The notes under the pieces were generated by a model, which saw only the letters and a program-made list of their open reading frames with translations, ran no database searches and was not told the origin of the DNA. Of a stretch of 64,000 bases of DNA, positions 12,335 to 25,600 are shown piece by piece. This DNA comes from Mytilus californianus (taxonomy: Eukaryota > Mollusca > Bivalvia > Mytilida > Mytilidae), in NCBI RefSeq assembly GCF_021869535.1, contig NW_026262581.1:120060771-120124770 (forward strand). The letters run 5' to 3'. The translations under genes and the position numbers were made by a program. Every line of letters starts with the position of its first letter. Within the stretch, counting starts at the first letter, position 1.

Positions 12335-15300
12335 TCATAAGTATCGTGTAAGTATTTTTAAAAATATTGCTAAGTTTTTGTAAAGTTCTACATGACAAAA
12401 TGTTAGAAGCTGTTTTAATTTGTACTCCGTTGGATTTGCAGTATAAAATTCTGGTATATATTTATTTCTAAGCAGTTTTATTTCCTGTTTTTGACATTTG
12501 AATAGATAATGAAATTCATCTCCTATCCCGTTTCCACAGAGATGACAAATTCGCTCATTTTTTGGTATTCTAGACCATCTTCCCGTTTCTACAGGAAATT
12601 TTAAATTTGAGCATCTGAATTTTGCTATATAAATCCTGTCACACAGCTTCAACTTCATTAAATAGGTTTCCAAACGAAATTCCTGTTTGTAATGTGAATA
12701 AAATGCTCCTCTTGAAGAGTTATTCATTTGGGAAAACCAATGTTGGATAAATTGGTCATTCAGTTTTTGTGAAATAATGTTCTTTAAACCCAGTTTATCT
12801 AATGAAAGTTGATTTTGCCAAATAAAACTAATTCCATTTTCGTCAAATATGGATTTAACGTACGTAATCCATTTAAATTTTGTGGGGTATTGAAAATGTA
12901 ATTTGAGCATTAATTTATACATAATGGAAGATAACTTGTTATTCTCCAATAATAAACTATTCCAAAACATCACCATTTTACGTTTAACAATAATTTCCAA
13001 AGGGAATCTTCCGAGTTCCCCATACACCATATAATTTGGTGTACTGCTTCTTAATTTCAAAATATTTTTGCAAAATTGAAGGTGTATTTTCTCAATGCTA
13101 TCTTTACTTTCAAATCCCCATACCTCTGAAGCATATTATAAAACAGGACTAACCAATGAGTCAAAAAGTTTAAGCTGCAAATCGACGGGAATACATATAT
13201 TTTTTATTTTTCGGTATAGAGCATACAAAGACTTCTGTGCTTGATCAAGAAGTTTTTTTCGTGCAGTACAAAAGCTACCATTGTAATTAAAAAGTATACC
13301 AAGGTAGCAGTATGAATCAACTATTTCAATGTTTTCTCCATATATCCTAAAATTCTGATTTCTTTTTACTTTCTTTTTACTAAAAATCACTGCTTTAGTT
13401 TTGCTTGTGTTAATCTTTAGTTTCCATTTTTTACAATATTCTTCAAAACATACAAGGGTTTTTTGTAATCCTTCTGCACTTTCAGACAATAGCGCAGTGT
13501 CATCTGCGTACAGTATAATAAACAATTTAACATACATTTGTAATGATTCCAAGCACAGATTTGAAATATTATCTAGACTTTCTATATTATTTTCCACAAA
13601 ATAACTTTCTAAATCATTTAGGAACAAAGAAAATAAAAAGGGTGATAAATTTTCACCTTGTTTTACTCCTGTGTGAGATATAAAAAATTCGGAAAATTCA
13701 TTTCCTTTCTTGACACATGTTTTTATATTTTGATACATATTATAGATCACATTAAATAGTTTACCTTTAATGTTTGATTTTTGCATTTTTTGCCACAATC
13801 CCGATCTCCATATAGTGTCAAAAGCGCTTTTAAAGTCTATAAAAGTGCAAAATAGCTTCTTACCAAATGAAAAATATATAGTAATTAAAGAATACAATAC
13901 AAATATATTATCAACAGTAGAGAATCCTCTACGAAAACCTGCTTGTGATTTTGAAATCAGGTCTACGTGATCTGCATAATTATTTAACCTGTAATTCAAC
14001 ATAGCAGAAAAGGTTTTACTAAAGCATGAATTTAATGTGATTCCTCTATACATTTCGGGATCGGATCTTGATCCTTTATTTTTAAATATAGTTATCATGA
14101 TTCCATTAGACCAACTGTCTGGGACAATTCCAGTATCTAAAATTAAATTGAATAGCTTAACGTAAATTGGCATTAAATCGTCAATTGTATTCTTTATATA
14201 TTCATTTAAAATTTCATCACTACCTGAAGCTTTGCCATTTTTTAAATTCGAAACGACCTTTTTAATTTCATCTTCGGTTACTGGACTATTTAAAAATAAC
14301 TCAACATCGTCTGATAAAGTTTCAAAGTCAAAATTTTGTTCGAAGTCATTTTCTGGCTCGACATTTTCATTTAGGATTTTAAAATGATCATACAATGCTT
14401 TTAGAGATATATCGTCATTGTTATCTTTTTTCTTACTATCATTTAGATTATTAAGGATTTTCCATAGAGCTTTTGTATCCTTTTTAGAAATGTTACGCAA
14501 CTCATCAGCAGCCCTCTGTTGATAGTTTGCAAAAGCCTTATTTAATGTTATTTTATGTTCTTTACTAGCTTGTCTCATCTTACTTCTGTTTTCAGCATTT
14601 TTCAAAAAACTATATCTCTTTCGAGCTTTATGAAATTTTTTTCTACTCATCGAGCATTTTCTATTAAACCAAGGTTTTGAATTTTCATGTTTGTAAAAAT
14701 GTTTATGTTTTTTTATTTTCCCAAACGTTTTTGCCGCCGCATCTTTAAAATTTTTGCTGATATCTAAAACTATATTGTGTATATCATTTTGAGTTGCATC
14801 ATTATTTACGGACAATTCGTCCAGTTTATTCATAACAGTGGCTAAAATACCTTCGGGATCATTGTGAATTCGATCAGCGTATTCAGATTTCTGTTCACTT
14901 TTCCACCTGACAAAAGTTTTATCATTTCTATTGTCGGTAACAATTGAATCTGGTTTACTAAATGTGGCCTGAAGTCTAAAATGTATAAATGAATGACAAT
15001 CAGAATATAACGGTATAAAGTCAGCAATTTCAAAATAAAAAATCATAGGGAAGAGCATTGATGAAATAATTAAATAACCAACAACACTCGAATCGTTACA
15101 TGTTTTCTCCCCAATATCTTTATCTGATCCAACTCTTGAATTAGCAATATATAAATTATTTTTTCTGCACAACTCTAACAGTCTATGACCATACTTATTA
15201 GGTCTACATGTACACTGAGACACTCTTTGCAAGGTGATTTTGTTTTGAGTCAGATTCTCAAAATCATATAAATACTGTAATATATCAGCATCACAATCTA

Positions 15301-15844
15301 AATCAAACATACTAACAACTGACTCATCAGGTATAATATAATCGGGTAAAGACCCAGTTTTTGAGTTAAAATCGCCAACTAGGGCAACATAACAATTTTC
15401 AGTGTTTGTTAGGATATTCAATTCATTTTCCAATTCTTCAAAAGCTTCTATAGTAGAGTACTTAGAATTTTCAGGTGGTACATAAACACAGCCAAAAATT
15501 ACATCTGAATTAAGTGACAAAATTGATTTCGAAATTTGAAACCATAAAACAAATTGACTCTCAGTATTATGGAATTTCAACTCTTTTTCTAAACTCTTTC
15601 TATAAATAACAACTATCCCACCTGATGCTTTTTTAAATTTTTTTCTATTTTTTGTGACATAAATATAATCGTCTGGTAAGTTTAAATTATCTAGGTCAGT
15701 TAACATCGTTTCAACAAAAATACAAATATCATGTTCAAGCAAAATGTCAATGAAATCAGGAGACAATAGTCTTTTCTTAAGGCCACACACATTTAAGAAA
15801 CACATATTTAAACTACCATTGTTAATTGTATATTTCTTATTCAA
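12335..15844 (-). pseudogene. LINE ORF2: AP-endonuclease and reverse transcriptase, with internal stop
   Basis: A frame of 1,170 codons broken by one in-frame TAA at 13138-13136, exactly where 'SPVL-x-YASEVWG' should read through. N-terminal AP-like endonuclease: FLNVCGL, IFVETML, GCVYVPPENS, VALVGDFNSKTG. Then RT: NLKNGKASGSDEI, QAGFRRGFSTVDNIFVLY, FIDFKSAFDTIW, TGVKQGENLSPFLFSLFLND, LYADDTALLS, YLGILFNY. C-terminal Cys/His motif: RICHLCGNGIGDEFHYLFKC. The conserved endonuclease 'SSVVDY' reads SSVVGY (codon 15079-15077), losing an expected Asp. The first ATG in frame is just before FLNVCGL; upstream codons are open but start with TTG. Non-functional as it stands, though young. Confidence 0.9.
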
Positions 15845-15895
15845 AGTTTCATTACTGTACGATTTCTTTTGAGGTTGTCCTCTTGCACCATTCCT

Positions 15896-16268
15896 CTATC
15901 TGCCAGAATTCGGTGGAGCATTTGCGTGCGGTGGACGAGGAGACGGTCCCTGTCGCTGTCTTTTGCTAGGAGGGGTATCACTAGAATAAGACCCTTTTGG
16001 GCTCGTGTCATGGTTTGTCGTCGAAGAGCCGGTATGCTCTATTCTAGAGTCCTCTAATACCGTGTCAGGAATGTAGAGCTGATTGTCTATATATAGCCTA
16101 TCACGCACAAGAGAGGCTTGTCTATTTTGCTGTTTGGCCTGTTTTAACACAGGATACAGTTCCTTCCGCTTTTGTTCAATTTCATGAGGAAATTGTTCCC
16201 GTATTCCATACAGTCTACCTTTAAGTCTGGTAGCATTTAAATAAGTTAAAAGTCTGGTGTCTTAGCTT
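15896..16268 (-). pseudogene. LINE ORF1 C-terminal fragment
   Basis: Open in the same frame as ORF2, ending in TAG at 15898-15896. Reads LNATRLKGRLYGIREQFP, then a basic helix (KRKELYPVLKQAKQQNRQAS) and LVRDRLYIDNQLYIP, the conserved C-terminal signature of ORF1 proteins of invertebrate CR1/L2-like LINEs, then a Pro/Ser/Arg-rich tail. The upstream part is missing, consistent with 5' truncation. Confidence 0.75.
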
Positions 16269-16445
16269 CTATCAGCCAGACACCTTTGATTACAATAATT
16301 GTATTCAAACAAATTTGTATAATTAATATTTCTGTTTAACCATGAAAATTCACCGTTTATCATTTAACCATGAAAACAGTGTACTTATAATTTGCTATCA
16401 GCCTTCTTAATATAGTGTTGGTAATCATTGTTTTACTTGTAAAAA

Positions 16446-16670
16446 TAGAGCCGGAAGATACCTAGGGGACATTCAAATATCTTAAGTCGAATAGAACTGA
16501 CAACGCCTAGGCAAAAAACGAAAAACAACGAAAAGATAAACAAGTACACAAAACACTACTGAGAAAACTAAAGACTGGACAACATCAACCCCATCAAAAT
16601 CCGGGGGTGATCTAAGATGCTCCAGAAGGGTAAGTAGAACCTGTTTTACTTGTGGCCTCCGTCATGTTTT
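16446..16670 (+). repeat. Dispersed mussel repeat (ggtgatctcaggtgctcc family)
   Basis: Contains 'gggggtgatctaagatgctc' and 'agaagggtaagtag'. Diverged copy of the 8945-9300 repeat, same orientation. Confidence 0.7.
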
Positions 16671-16679
16671 AATTTTAAG

Positions 16680-17075
16680 ACTGGATTTTTTGATAAGTTT
16701 TAAGAACCCCTTCGTTGATGTCACTGCTGGTGGACAATTCATGGCCGAAGGTAATACATGCCAAGTAGTCAGAAATTTTGTGTTAAATATCATCGATTTA
16801 TTCTTTTTCTTTAAATAAAATGTTAAATTATTAGAAATACTTAGGTTTTTCTACCCCAAGACATAGAATGAATGTTTTTAATTTGGCCTTATAACTGTTT
16901 TGATTCTAGCGCCAGTGTGGTTTTGCGAAATGCAAGTCTGGCGTACCAAATTATGAGCCTGGTAAATTTGATGACTTTTTACAATCACTGGGTTGAAGCC
17001 ACTGCTGGTAGACTTTTCGTTCCGAGGGAACAACCAGCAAAGTAGTCAACAAATTTGTATTGAAATGCAATGGTA
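16680..17075 (-). repeat. Two decayed reverse copies of the 354-bp unit
   Basis: 'gccactgctggtggacaatt' near 16722 and 'gccactgctggtagactttt' near 16997 are reverse complements of the 'ccaccagcag' part of the 1472-2366 unit. Between them lies the reverse of its 'tacgccagac...cgtttcg' part. Tandem arrangement, now much diverged. Confidence 0.65.
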
Positions 17076-19495
17076 TTTATATGTTTATTAAGTAAATATG
17101 CGGTTTAAAAAAAAAATGTTGAATTATTCGAAACACTGATTAAGGTTTGGGTTTTCTAAACGCTTTCATTCGAGCGCCACGTAACTTATTTCTATTGTAC
17201 GTTATGTTATGTACATCCTGTTTTTCCATAAACCGAGTTCAAAAAAGGGAAGTGTTCGCATAAAACTTTAGTTTTAATCAGCAACATATCAATGTGCTTG
17301 ATCCAAGCATTGATGCTTTTGGTTTTCTTGGACTTTTGATATTGATTGCAGATTTTATGTTATCTCCAATGATCTCTAAAATTTTATGGAAACATTTAAA
17401 GAATTAGTTCGATTTTTATCATAAAGCATTGACGGTTTTCTGTTGAAAACCGTATATTAGTTTCAACATACTAGTATTGTATTTGTTAAATCTAAGCAAA
17501 TTGGATGAGACACAAGTAAATCATACTTATCAAGTCTTCTCATAATACAATATAAGTATATAAACAATAATAGCATGAGCATGCATGTAAAACAAACAAA
17601 TTCTTTAGATATTATACGGACTATAAATATAAAGAAGAAAGGAAAAAAGAAGCAAATCCAATTTTTTTCTGTGATGATGAATTAGGTTTTAATGACGATG
17701 ATCTAAAACCGTATATTTTCTTCAATATTCGGTTTTACCGCATTTTGCGACATTCTTAAAATGTCAGTGTTTGCATTACGATGTTTTTTGTACCATAAAT
17801 GCTGTACAAGAAGATTGACGGCTAAAGACATGAATCGATTTTGCTTTTGCAATTTAATAAACTTCAGGTTTACTTACTTTTCAACACAACACAGCCAATG
17901 ACCACTTTGCAAACTCATTATCAGAAGGTCGAAATTAAGAAAAATGTGTCTTTCATAATTGCAAGATTTTATTACAGACAATGTGGTCTAACGAGACAGC
18001 AACACAAGGACACAAACAATAACGTTGTTTTTTTTTTTTTTGGAATGTAAAAATACGTCAAACTGAATGAATCTGGTTTATCTATTCTGTTTAAAAGGTT
18101 ACAGTTTTTGCTGGATAATGTATAATATATACATTTGTGGAATTTTATATTCAGGTGAGAAGTTCGCCTAACATTGTTAACTATGTATTCAAAATAAATT
18201 TGCACAAGAAGTATAAGTTACATGAAACACATTAAAAAGTAATAAACAACTTAAAATAACAATTTATATATAAATCATTATTTATAACGAACAAAACGAA
18301 ATCACAATAACAACAACATTATGATGTAAATGAAAAGCTCTGATCAATACATGTATCTACTCGGGAGTAAGTTCTTTAAGGTACAATCTGATACAACCTG
18401 TATTAGCATGATGGACGGAATATTTAACAACTCTCAGAAACGTTCATTGACTATGAGATTTAAACTTTATGACGACATGGGTAACTGTGTACGTCTGATT
18501 TCTGTTAGTTGGTACAACCTCACAAAGAAGTACAGAATGGTGCAAAGGAGTGTTGCAAACACTATCGATAACACAGATATCACGGAAATAAAGGCTGAAC
18601 TGTCAAAACAAGATTCTAAAATAAAATAAAACAGAAATAGTAATTATTATTCAACCAAATGGATTCCATTAAATACATTTGAAAACTGAACTATAACCTA
18701 GCGATAAAATAAAACCAATTATTGAGAAAACCAAACCGCATGACTGTCTAAACAAAATTATAAAACACAGAAAATAATAATTTTGTTATCAGAGGACTTA
18801 AAACTAAATTTGTCAAAATAGTTTCTAAAACGTAATTATATTATCTGGGCTACGATAACAAGATTTTAGAACATAGATAAAAAGTCTAATCCTTACATAT
18901 GGTATTTAACTAGAACAAGTTTTTCACGGAAAAATAACTATCTAAAAATATGTGTTTAACATTAAATGAAAGATCCCTTTCCCATGTAACTGCTTAGATA
19001 CAAAAAAATTTAAAGTGCAAATGAAAATAAATCAAATGTATTTTAAGATAGATTTGATATCTCTCACAATAAAGTTACACACTGCTATTGTTGCAGAATC
19101 GTCTAAGGTTGTCTTTATATTAGAAATAAGGAATTGTGGCATGGTTACCAATGAAACAATTATCCACCAGTAACCAAATGACTTGGATGCATGAAACTTA
19201 TGTTCTGTTCATTCTCCTATTTTAGTGCTTTTTCGGTGTAAACATGGGTTGAATTGTCTTCAACTTTTGATACATTATAATTTTAAACATTTGATTTCTA
19301 GTACTTCTCAGTTCATGCATCATATTATTTGGGAAATCTTTCAACTTTGTATTACATCTATTTGGAGAAAATGATGCTATACAAGTTTCTCCAAAGCATG
19401 TTGGAATATTTAAATGACGGACGTTAACTCGGTGGCAATGAGCACTAGAAACTCGTTACATGGTCCATAACACTTAAAAACAGCACCTTGAAAAT
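17076..19495. other. Intergenic: one small ORF, otherwise nothing recognised
   Basis: Contains a short perfect hairpin at 17432-17453 (9-bp stem ACGGTTTTC / GAAAACCGT), an unassigned 99-codon ORF and a decayed 'tgtggcatggttaccaatga' repeat at about 19118-19195. Confidence 0.45.
18330..18629 (+). CDS. Hypothetical 99-codon ORF, unrecognised
   Basis: ATG (directly after an in-frame TAA) to TAA. Lys/Ser/Asp-rich and hydrophilic, with no signal peptide, membrane segment or known motif (segments such as LTMRFKLYDDMGNCVRLISV). It lies outside the ZP genes, with no operon-like neighbours. Length is within what chance gives in AT-rich DNA, though its composition is less hydrophobic than most chance ORFs here. 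Could be a small gene, an exon or noise. Confidence 0.2.
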   Translation: MKSSDQYMYLLGSKFFKVQSDTTCISMMDGIFNNSQKRSLTMRFKLYDDMGNCVRLISVSWYNLTKKYRMVQRSVANTIDNTDITEIKAELSKQDSKIK

Positions 19496-19501
19496 AGTGC
19501 T

Positions 19502-19511
19502 TTTATTTATT
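19502..19511 (-). promoter_or_regulatory. Candidate poly(A) signal of ZP gene 2
   Basis: Overlapping AATAAATAAA on the - strand, about 130 bp after the TGA stop at 19639-19637. Confidence 0.45.
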
Positions 19512-19636
19512 ACAGTACTATGTTACAAAATGCTTAATTTACGGAGGTAATAAACGATCAAATTGTTAGAATACTCAATGTACATGTATTGTATCAATTT
19601 GAGTGTGCTTGCTCCGTGTTTCTACAATAACTTTCA

Positions 19637-19668
19637 TCAAGTTTGCTTGTAACCAGAGATATTATGAG
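19637..19668 (-). CDS. ZP gene 2 candidate last exon
   Basis: Very good acceptor (gttttatttttttcag). Encodes AHNISGYKQT then TGA; poly(A) signals follow about 130 bp on. The absence of a membrane helix is the main reason for caution: a further exon with a helix might be used instead, but none was found down to 16,300. Confidence 0.5.
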
Positions 19669-22600
19669 CTGAAAAAAATAAAACGACTATGAGAACCATT
19701 GGGTTAATGAGTTTCAACTTTAGACGTAGATTGTTCAGACGTTTTAATTATACCAATACTGAAAGCTTGACTTCTATGTGGAATATACTCACCATCAGAT
19801 GTTGTAATTTGTTGTAGATCTGACAGAGTGATCAACCTATCAGATACGGTATTTGAGGAATGAACATCACGTTTGCGGCGTTTTGTACAACTCTAAAATC
19901 AAATTTATCATCAGTTGTGAAAAATAGTAATGTCTGCATATAAAGAGTGGACCTATTTATAATGTAAATCAATTATACATTAGATATTTCTATATCTCTT
20001 TATATTAAAACAATACAAGTTAATAACATTTGATGGTTGTTTAAGAATTCAACACCGCAGACAACATCATTTGATGGTTTTTTCCAAATATAACACTGTA
20101 ACTGTTACAATAACTTACTTATATTCGAAAATCCTTAAAATATAAATAATGCAGTCGTTTCATTTGACATATCTATCATTTTATTTCGAGGGGAAAGTGT
20201 ATATCATTACTTACTTGAAGACCTTATTTTTATTTTCTTGTGTTTTTTATTTGGTATTTAACTTTTCAACCCTATTTACACATCTCTAACAAATTTAAAT
20301 TCAAAGATTGTTATTCTTCAGTTATTTAAAAACGGTCTTCCAAAGATGTGAAAGGGTAACGATGAATGATATGCGCCGTTCTTTCTCAATCTTGACCAGC
20401 TACTGATTCGGAAGAACACTTTTTGATATACCGACCAGATTCAATTGAGTATCAATTAAATCTTCAACAATTCATGTCAATGGTCTTTGCTCACATGTAA
20501 TACACTCAATAGTTATATTTACATCTACATTTGTAGCAATGATATATTGACCTTTTCGTAGGGTTCGTGTTGTTCACCCTTTAGTTTTCTATGTTGTGTT
20601 TTGTATAATGTTGTTTGTCTTTTGGTCGGTTTTCCGTTTTTTAATTGCAATGGTATTGTCAGTTCGTTTTCGACTTTGAGTTTTAAGTTTGCATATCTCT
20701 CTGGTATCTTCCACCTCTCTTTTATAATATTTTTATGGTTAAGTGTCATCATTTGGAATTTGGCGGCCCTGACATGTGTTGTTTAAAATTGAATAACTAT
20801 GGTTACATCTTAAAATTCAATATGAAACATTGTTGACTACGTTTTCTTGTTTTTCGAACTCAATTTGTACAGATTAAACATTTGACAAGTCAGTCGCTTA
20901 ATAGGAAAAAAAGTTGAAGTTGAAACAAAGAAACCTTGTATATTTTTTTCGAACTGGTAAAGTTTTATATGATTTGTTTCTACCAGTATATTATTTACTA
21001 TGAAACAAATTCCTTGTTTTAGTGAAAAATCTTTATTTGTTGAAGAGTCAAACTGCTTTCCACGACAAATACACAAAAGATGAAATTGTCAAAATACTTG
21101 ACTTTTTGGTCGACAAAATATTTGTTTAGTTTGGTGGTACATGTATGATGTTTTAGCAGACAGTCGGAATTCCCATGTGTACTAATTGTGCACCACTACT
21201 GACCGACTTTTCGTACTCATATGAAGCTGAACTCAAACGGAACCTTCACAAAGACAAGAAGAAAAAAGCATTTTGCAAAACTCTTTAATTTCACTTCCGA
21301 TATATTAATGACATTATTCAATTATTACATTTCAATGAGTGCTTAGATCTCATCAATCCCAGTGAACTTGAAATTAAGGAAACTACATAAATTACTTGAT
21401 CTTTTCCTCGATATTGACACGGATGAACGACTTCAAAATAGAATTCGAATCTATGACAAATGTGACGATTTCAACTTTTCAATTGTCAAATTGCCAAATA
21501 TCAGCAGTAACATACTCTCTGTTCCATCGTATGGCGTTTATACATCTGAGTTAATACGGTATGCTCGTGCATGTTCACACTATACGTACTTCATTAACAG
21601 GGGTGTGCTCCTTACACAAAAAAGGCTCCAACAGAGTCATAAGGAAGAACGACTGAAATCGATACTATTCAAGTTTTACGGTCATCATCATGAATTGGTT
21701 GATCGATATAATGTATCAGTGTCTCTTCTCACTAGCAACATGTTTTCAAGTCTTAAATTTTAGATACCAGTATAGTCGACTGATCTGTTATGGTACCGAT
21801 TGTGAAATTTTACTGAGTGTGAATTCGCATGGCGGGTGATGCATGCATAGCAGCAGACGTTTATCATGTCGACGCACCCAGTCTCGCTCCTTATAGAGTT
21901 CATGCAACTCCCTCAGTGTGGATATGTTACCTTGATTTGTCTCTTCCTTGTCGATTTACTTACTTCATATACAATACAGAAAGTTAAGAGGATAACTCTT
22001 ATTTAAAGACAATAAAATGCGTCCTTAATTGTTAATAGAGCCTTTTTTGATAAAATAAGTCTTTGGGCAAACCGATGTCCATAACATTGACTCTTTCTTA
22101 GGAATGCCGCTCAAAATGAAAGAGTATTAAAGGAGTTGTATCCAAAACAGGAATTGCGATAGATAACACGAACGCATATTTACGTTTAGATACAACGGTA
22201 TGTCGCAAAACTAAATAAAGTCTAATGTTATAAAAACAGACAGAAGAAAACTATTCAGGTTCATTAACACAATGTGTTCGGTCTTTACCAAATGTGTGCT
22301 TTGTTTCTGCTTATACTTTTTCTTATTCATGTTAAATAACATCACGAACATCATTTTACTTAGTTGTTCAAACAGGTACATCTGTGTAAAATGTGAACGA
22401 TAACTTTGTTAAAGCGAATGTGTTGTTGACACAATATTTTACTTGTGTCCTTGTAATATCTGTTTATCTTTTCTTTTTCCTTCTTTTTTTCAAATTAATA
22501 AAGCTATCTAAACAAACATTGCCATCACGTTGCTTACTGATATCAAGGACCGTAGGATCGTTTGTTCAAGGAGACAAACTTCCAAAGAAAAACATCAAAA

Positions 22601-25600
22601 GCACCGTTATACTATGATATGTGCTAAAGTATAGTACTCTTCATATAAATACACCATCTATGAAAATTGTGGATGTCATTATAACCCTTGCTCTTATAAC
22701 ATCCATGTATACGTTCCTTATAAGTTGTTATACCACATATAATGCTGATATTATATTATATATAATTTAACATATTTACCGTATCGCAAGAACTGTCATA
22801 CTTGAAACAAAAGTGTACATTGCAGCGTAGATATATTTCATCATAACCATCAAATCCAACTAACTCGACTTTCCCAGACCTATAAATCTGCGTAATATTA
22901 TCTGATTTCGTCGAATCATATGTGAAATCTGACATTGGTCGGAAAGGGTCATTTTTATTGCCACTAACACACCTGTAATATTGTCAAAATAGGATTTACA
23001 CAATTTCATAGTAAACGGATATTTATTGAAAATTAGTTTGTAACATATATCCACATTTAATGAATTATTTACGTTCTATCATACGGTTTTTAGAAAATAA
23101 ATCAATCTCAGTCTATTTCAACAGTTCTATTCACAACAATAGTCGTAATATATTCGCCGATTCAAAAAGATGTTCAGTAGGAACATCCTAGTCATTGAAA
23201 AAATAATTTGAAAATATTAGAAAGTTACAATAAGTGCCAACAAGCTATTTTAATGTTCAGTTTAAGGTGTGCATATTTTGTAAAATAGACGTCTGTCCTT
23301 ATAACTATGTACGAAACGCTTGTCAAGTTATATGCTGTTTATAATACATGTGATTTCAATTAAAGCCTTCAAACCTTGACAGAACATTGCTTAATAAATT
23401 ATCCGACCTTGTTAATTGTCAGTATTTACGCTGAAATAAATTTATATGTTATTGTTGTTTCTACAAAAGAGAAAATTTGTCATACCCATTTTCAATAATT
23501 CGTTGTTGTACTGAGTTTTCAAATTTTGGGTCTGGTGATACGTCACAATCATTCACTCGTATCTTTTCAAAACATGTATTTTCTGTTGAAATAATTACAA
23601 AAATTAAAATTTTTATTGTTCAAGAAAAGGTCATATTGAAAGTTCGTTTTAAAGGTTTAAGTTGAAATAAAATGTAAAAACAAGAAATATGTAAAGCCAA
23701 TGAACAGAATCTTAAATTTTATACTTGCTTATTGCTTATTAGAACTGGAAAGAAATTCTATTACCTTCTTGTGTTACCATAAGGAAAGCTTACAATAGAT
23801 AAATGTACAATGTTAATATACTAAAATTGCCAGTCATTATAGTATTGGAACACCGACATTTTAATACTACAAAGAAGAATACATCTGCCAGAAAGCGATA
23901 GTTTATATTCTGTATATCTAATCATTTTTAAAAGTCTTTTTTTCCCTAATAAACAAACCGATCAACCTGAAATGAAAGCTTATTTGGGAAATTCATCCAA
24001 CACTTTTTCCTAAATATCTACGGTATAAGATGGACCAGTCACGAATTTAGATTTAGTTTTATTTTCAAATTTTGAGGTTGAAAGACGGTCTTCTCGGATT
24101 CAGAAAATTGGGGTTTTTTGTTCTAATATGTGTTAATAATCTTTTTCGCCCCATTCAAAGCAACGTACTAACAGAATTCAGTCTGAGTATGTATAGTTCT
24201 TTTTTACCCAAAAATCGCAGGTCATTATAATTTTAATAGTATTTCAAATAAGGCAAATATTATAATCAAATTCTCTCAAGGCATTTTTTTTCTAATACAA
24301 AAGGCAATTCAAGGCGCAATAATATGATAATGGTTCTGAATTTATATTTATGATTAGTAAACTTGTCAAAACTATGAGATGAAATTAAAATACATGACAT
24401 AATGACTACCTTGATGTATCCCTTTCAAGTCCGCATAATTAGCACCTGAACCTAAAATAATTAAAATTTCAGTGTAATGATAAACATGTGCACTGAGGAT
24501 AAAAAATGATTAAGCTATCTTCATATAACAAATTCATTTTCACAATCTTTACTGATTATATCTAATATAATTTTTTGTGTGTATCGAAATTACTTATGGT
24601 AAAATATTCCATGTGTTATAAATTACAACAAAAGCCTTTATCGAATATAATAAAGTAAGCATTATTGATAAATGATCCAAAATGAAAACTTTTATGGAAC
24701 AGCTATAGAAGAATTCGAGATTATTCAAGGCAATGTGGAATAAGCCTGGTTTCTTTGATAAGTTTTTCTCATAATCTCATAATCCATTTGTTGGTGGTTT
24801 CTTTTAAATTCTTGCACAATCATGTGTTTGAGTTTTGCAATTTTTTTGCTATGAGTTTGTTTTTTTTTTTAATTTTGATGAGGATTTTATTCAGCAATTT
24901 GATTCAATTGATCAATTCGAAAGCTGAAAGATATGTTCTTTCTTATTCCACAAAAACGATAAAATAATCTAAAATTAAAATGTAAACGACAGAATGCCAC
25001 AGATTTTTTAAATCATGTTTCTGTTGAATAAAATCCCATGTGACTAAGATTGCACTTTGAAACTTACTTTTAAGCAAGTCTTCGTCAGCAATCCCATCGC
25101 AGTCGTTATCGATCAAGTCTCCAACATAACCTAAAGTCTTTGTACAAGACTTATAATAAAAAATATTGAACATGCTATATTAGTAACATAATAGATCGTG
25201 CTAAGGTGTATTTGAATAGTGATTTGACTTTAAATAATACTGTTAAAGACAAAAGACGCCGTTATATGAGGATAAAACTGATATACCAGGAAATAATTAT
25301 GATTGTGTTTTGCGTTCTTTGAGGTCTCAATAATTTAAAGTGAATATCTTGTCATTTTCAAACGTATGTCATTCTTTAAGTCTAACAGATGAAGTTCTAT
25401 AGATTTATATAATTTTATAATCAATGAGCAAACTAAAATCTCATCTTCTACAGGTTCAACAGTCATCTTATGCACTGGAAAGTCTTTATATCTAGAATAT
25501 TAAGTTGTATAACAAGGTCAAAGCGATGTCACAAATTTTACTGAAAACTTAATAGTTAATTCATTTAATTGCTAAACTTGCTAAAATGGTATTGAACGAA

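Larger units (their letters stand above)
12129..16268 (-). mobile_element. Non-LTR retrotransposon (LINE), CR1/L2-like, nearly full length
   Basis: On the - strand this holds the end of ORF1, an ORF2 with endonuclease and reverse transcriptase, and a 3' end (12129-12155) made of about four copies of TATTGTC rather than poly(A). Short-repeat tails are characteristic of CR1/L2-type LINEs, which is why I suggest that group. Reading of ORF1 stops making sense near 16268, so the copy is probably 5'-truncated. It carries several inactivating changes (see the ORFs). It lies between two convergent ZP genes. Confidence 0.85.
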
